Shown here: positions 61,380 through 64,000 of the stretch, piece by piece
Numbering within the stretch: position 1 is the stretch's first letter
Layout of the letters: each line of letters starts with the position of its first letter
Assembly: GCF_003985145.1 (NCBI RefSeq)
Contig: NZ_ML133521.1
Coordinates: 496,001-560,000 of the forward strand
DNA: 64,000 nt
Reading direction: 5' to 3'
Origin: Rhizobium anhuiense
GTDB taxonomy: Bacteria > Pseudomonadota > Alphaproteobacteria > Rhizobiales > Rhizobiaceae
Notes under the pieces: generated by a model
Databases searched by the model: none
The model's input: only the letters and a program-made list of their open reading frames with translations
What the model was told of the DNA's origin: nothing
Program-made: the position numbers and the translations under genes

Positions 61380-63126
61380 CATTACCACCGACGTACTCAT
61401 CATCGGCACCGGCCCGGCCGGCTCCGCCACCGCGGCGCTGCTTTCGTCCTACGGGGTCGAGAACCTGGTGATCAACCGTTACCGCTGGCTCGCCAGCACG
61501 CCGCGCGCCCACATCACCAACCAACGCACAATGGAAGTGCTGCGCGATCTCGGCCGCGACGTGGAGGATGAGGCCTATATGTTCGCGGCCGAGCAGGACC
61601 TGATGGGTGAGAACGTCTTCTGCACCTCGCTCACCGGCGAAGAGATCGGCCGGTTGAAGAGCTGGGGCAAACATCCGCTGTCACGCGCCGAGCATCAACT
61701 GTCGTCGCCGACCCATATGAACGACCTGCCGCAGACCTTCATGGAGCCGCTGCTCTTCAAGACGGCCTGTTCGCGCGGCAGCCAGTCGCGCATGTCGACG
61801 GAATATCTGAGCCATGTACAGGATGAAGACGGGGTCACGACCATCTGTCTCGACCGATTGACCGGCAAGGAACTTACCGTCCGCTCGAAATATCTGGTCG
61901 GCGCCGACGGCGGCAATTCCAAGGTTGCGGAACATGCCGGCCTCACCTTCGAAGGCAAGATGGGCGTTGCCGGCTCGATGAACATTCTGTTCAAAGCCGA
62001 TCTGTCGCGCCTGGTCGCCCACCGTCCATCGGTGCTTTACTGGGTGCTGCAGCCGGGTGCGGATGTCGGCGGCATCGGCATGGGGCTGGTGCGGATGGTG
62101 AGACCATGGAACGAATGGCTGATCGTCTGGGGTTACGACATCAACCAGCCGCCGCCTGAGGTGGATGAAGCGCATGCGAAGAAAGTGGTACGCGACCTCG
62201 TCGGCGATCCCGATCTCGAAATGACCATCAAGTCGGTCTCGACCTGGACCGTCAACAATATGTACGCCACGACGATGTCAAATGGCCGCGTCTTCTGCAT
62301 GGGCGACGCCACTCACCGCCATCCGCCCTCGAACGGTCTCGGCTCCAACACCTCGATCCAGGACGCTTTCAATCTCGCCTGGAAGCTTGCCTTCGTCCTG
62401 AAGGGAGCCGCAGGCCCGGTACTTCTCGACAGTTATCAAGCCGAGCGCGCGCCTGTTGCCAAGCAGATCGTCACCCGCGCCAACAAGTCGATTGAGGAGT
62501 TCGGGCCGATCTTCAAGGCGCTCGGACTGCTCGATTCCATCGACCCGGTGAAGATGCAGCAGAACATGGACGCGCGCTGCAACAACACGACGGCTGCCGA
62601 AGAGCAGCGCGCCGCGATCCGCAAGGCGATCGCCGACAAGGTCTACGAATTCGATTGCCACGGCGTCGAGATGAACCACCGCTACCGCTCGGGTGCTGCG
62701 ATTTCAGATGGGCAGGTGGAGCCGGCTTTTACCAAGGATCCGGAACTGCATTGCCAGCAGACGAGCTGGCCCGGTGCGCGGCTGCCGCATGCCTGGGTCT
62801 TCTCCGCCACTGGCGAGAAGGTTTCGACGCTTGACCTCACCGGTCACGGCAAATTTGCCGTGCTGACAGGGATCGGCGGGCAGGGCTGGGTCGAGGCGGC
62901 CCGCAGTCTCGGCAAGGAATTCGGCACTGAGATCGTTGCTCATGTCATCGGCCCCCGCCAGCCGTGGCAGGATTTTACCGGCGACTGGGCCAATATCCGC
63001 GAAATTCGCGACAGCGGCATCCTGCTGGTCCGCCCGGACCACCACGTCGCCTGGCGGCGCGAGGCGATGGCCGACGATCCCGCGACTGAACTGCGCCGCG
63101 TGCTGACAGCAATTCTTGGAAAGTGA
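61372..63126 (+). CDS. FAD-dependent aromatic hydroxylase (TfdB/resorcinol hydroxylase-like)
   Basis: A 584-residue class A flavin monooxygenase. TDVLIIGTGPAGSATAALLS binds FAD; TPRAHITNQRTMEVLRDLGR, YLVGADGGNSKVAEHAGL (DG motif), FCMGDATHRHPPSNGLGSNT, and SIQDAFNLAWKLAFVLKGAA (GD motif) follow, then a thioredoxin-like C-terminal domain (DLTGHGKFAVLTGIGGQGWV). Size and DATHRHPP are close to 2,4-dichlorophenol and resorcinol/phenol hydroxylases. Placed among hydroxyquinol genes, it probably makes hydroxyquinol from a resorcinol-type phenol. Overlaps LivM. Confidence 0.88.
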   Translation: MADITTDVLIIGTGPAGSATAALLSSYGVENLVINRYRWLASTPRAHITNQRTMEVLRDLGRDVEDEAYMFAAEQDLMGENVFCTSLTGEEIGRLKSWGKHPLSRAEHQLSSPTHMNDLPQTFMEPLLFKTACSRGSQSRMSTEYLSHVQDEDGVTTICLDRLTGKELTVRSKYLVGADGGNSKVAEHAGLTFEGKMGVAGSMNILFKADLSRLVAHRPSVLYWVLQPGADVGGIGMGLVRMVRPWNEWLIVWGYDINQPPPEVDEAHAKKVVRDLVGDPDLEMTIKSVSTWTVNNMYATTMSNGRVFCMGDATHRHPPSNGLGSNTSIQDAFNLAWKLAFVLKGAAGPVLLDSYQAERAPVAKQIVTRANKSIEEFGPIFKALGLLDSIDPVKMQQNMDARCNNTTAAEEQRAAIRKAIADKVYEFDCHGVEMNHRYRSGAAISDGQVEPAFTKDPELHCQQTSWPGARLPHAWVFSATGEKVSTLDLTGHGKFAVLTGIGGQGWVEAARSLGKEFGTEIVAHVIGPRQPWQDFTGDWANIREIRDSGILLVRPDHHVAWRREAMADDPATELRRVLTAILGK

Positions 63127-63133
63127 GATCGTG

Positions 63134-64000
63134 ATGGACGCGCATGAGAAAGGCTTCTTCACCGAAGAAAACTCCGTCGAGGTCGTCACCGGCCGGAACA
63201 AGAACGCCAAGGACCAGCGGCTGAAGCAGATCATGGGGGTGGTCACCCGCAAGCTGCACGAGGCAGTGAAGGAGATCGAGCCGAACCAGGACGAATGGAT
63301 GCAGGCGATCCTGTTTCTGACGCGCACCGGCCAGATGTGCAACGAGTGGCGGCAGGAGTTCATCCTGCTGTCGGATGTTCTCGGCGTCTCGATGCTGGTC
63401 GATGCGATCAACAACCGCAAGCCGTCGGGCGCATCCGAAAGCACGGTGCTCGGACCTTTCCATGTCGAGGGTGCGCCGGAACTGGCGATGGGCGCCAATA
63501 TCTGCCTCGATGCCAAGGGCGAGGACATGGTGATCGGCGGGCGGATCCTTGATACGGCGGGACAACCCATCGGCGATGCGGTTATCGATGTCTGGCAGGC
63601 CAATGACGAGGGCTTCTACGACGTGCAGCAGCAGGGGATCCAACCAGACTTCAACCTTCGCGGCGTGTTCCGGACCGGCGCCGACGGCCGCTATTGGTTT
63701 CGAGCGGTGAAGCCAAAATATTACCCGATCCCGGATGATGGACCCGTTGGCAAGCTGCTCGGCGCGCTCGGTCGCCATCCCTACCGGCCCGCCCACCTGC
63801 ACTACATCATCAAGGCCCTCGGCTTCGAGACGCTCACGACACACATCTTCGATCCGGACGACCCGTACATCCAATCTGACGCCGTCTTCGGTGTGAAGGA
63901 GAGCTTGCTTGCCCAATTCCAGCACGTTGAGGATCCGGTACTCGCTAGCGAACTCGGTTTCTCAGGCAAGTTCTGGCAGATAGAGCACGATTTCGTGCTG
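63134..64000 (+). CDS. hydroxyquinol 1,2-dioxygenase, 3' end beyond window
   Basis: The first 289 codons of a second intradiol dioxygenase. N-terminal domain: GFFTEENSVEVVTGRNKNAK, WMQAILFLTRTGQMCNEWRQ. Catalytic domain: Tyr in NDEGFYDVQQQG, Tyr in KYYPIPDDGPVGKLLGALG, His pair in YRPAHLHYIIKALGFETLTT. The FTEENS start and GRNKNAKD are typical of hydroxyquinol 1,2-dioxygenases. It starts eight bases after the monooxygenase. The frame is open to the last base. Confidence 0.92.
   Translation, partial: MDAHEKGFFTEENSVEVVTGRNKNAKDQRLKQIMGVVTRKLHEAVKEIEPNQDEWMQAILFLTRTGQMCNEWRQEFILLSDVLGVSMLVDAINNRKPSGASESTVLGPFHVEGAPELAMGANICLDAKGEDMVIGGRILDTAGQPIGDAVIDVWQANDEGFYDVQQQGIQPDFNLRGVFRTGADGRYWFRAVKPKYYPIPDDGPVGKLLGALGRHPYRPAHLHYIIKALGFETLTTHIFDPDDPYIQSDAVFGVKESLLAQFQHVEDPVLASELGFSGKFWQIEHDFVL

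Noticed and set aside
60348-61430. 360-codon minus-strand ORF opposite the LivM-type permease
   Set aside because: Composition (Asp, Glu, Gln, Gly repeats) mirrors hydrophobic codons on the other strand; no ribosome-binding site or motif.
1-64000. CRISPR arrays, tRNA or rRNA genes, plasmid replication genes
   Set aside because: No regularly spaced repeats, cloverleaf-like segments or RepABC/ParA-type proteins were seen on either strand.

Overview
The window looks like an accessory (probably plasmid-borne) segment of a Rhizobium/Agrobacterium-group alphaproteobacterium. The protein content is rhizobial: DUF982 proteins, an HWE-type histidine kinase, a ROSE-like heat-shock leader, a ChrR-type sigma/anti-sigma pair, many LysR regulators and ABC importers. 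GC is high, insertion sequences are frequent, and there is an unusually large number of gene remnants. No rRNA, tRNA, CRISPR array or replication gene was recognised.

Layout. 1-7300: tail of an antitoxin gene abutting a truncated kup, a hipBA toxin-antitoxin operon, a vapC remnant, a sensor kinase, a ligD-like remnant, then an Hsp20 gene behind a putative RNA thermometer with two small companions. 7300-12650: LysR/NTF2-like/SDR group, a MarR repressor facing a secreted esterase-like hydrolase and a GMC oxidoreductase across a promoter with twin palindromic operators. 12865-19026: a minus-strand metabolic operon headed by a GlxA-type regulator, in which three of nine members are broken. 20087-24836: a taurine/nitrate-type ABC importer with a PrpF/4-oxalomesaconate tautomerase-like enzyme and a divergent LysR gene. 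25250-29020: an IS30-family element next to an ISNCY-family element that is split by an IS110-family element. 29100-31600: a GSU2403-type nucleotidyltransferase behind a perfect palindrome, a small lipoprotein and little else.

31750-41430 is the most coherent unit. An ECF sigma factor overlaps a ChrR-type zinc anti-sigma factor whose metal ligands match the Rhodobacter protein in spacing. Around them lie the genes typical of singlet-oxygen regulons: a cyclopropane-fatty-acid-synthase-like methyltransferase, DUF1295, lipocalin, TspO, folE, an SDR, DUF2147, DUF2177 and fasciclin. An orphan trpB sits at one end. The sigma gene and folE share a TGATCC-type promoter. The cluster is decaying: fasciclin is frameshifted, and a deletion has joined the start of an amine-oxidase-like gene to the end of a second cfa gene.

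43100-51560 holds an EF-G paralogue, two more DUF982 genes, rsgA coupled to a small ORF, a DNA methylase fragment, a beta-carbonic anhydrase/SulP pair and a LacI remnant next to an intact IS3-family element with a 4-bp target duplication. 53600-64000 is a LysR-controlled aromatic catabolic operon: intradiol dioxygenase, maleylacetate reductase, a complete branched-chain-type ABC importer, a TfdB-type FAD monooxygenase and a second intradiol dioxygenase that runs off the window. It fits uptake of a phenolic compound, hydroxylation to hydroxyquinol, ring cleavage to maleylacetate and reduction to 3-oxoadipate. A 93%-identical 100-bp piece of the last gene also occurs inside a chimeric ORF at 25069-25168, upstream of the IS cluster.
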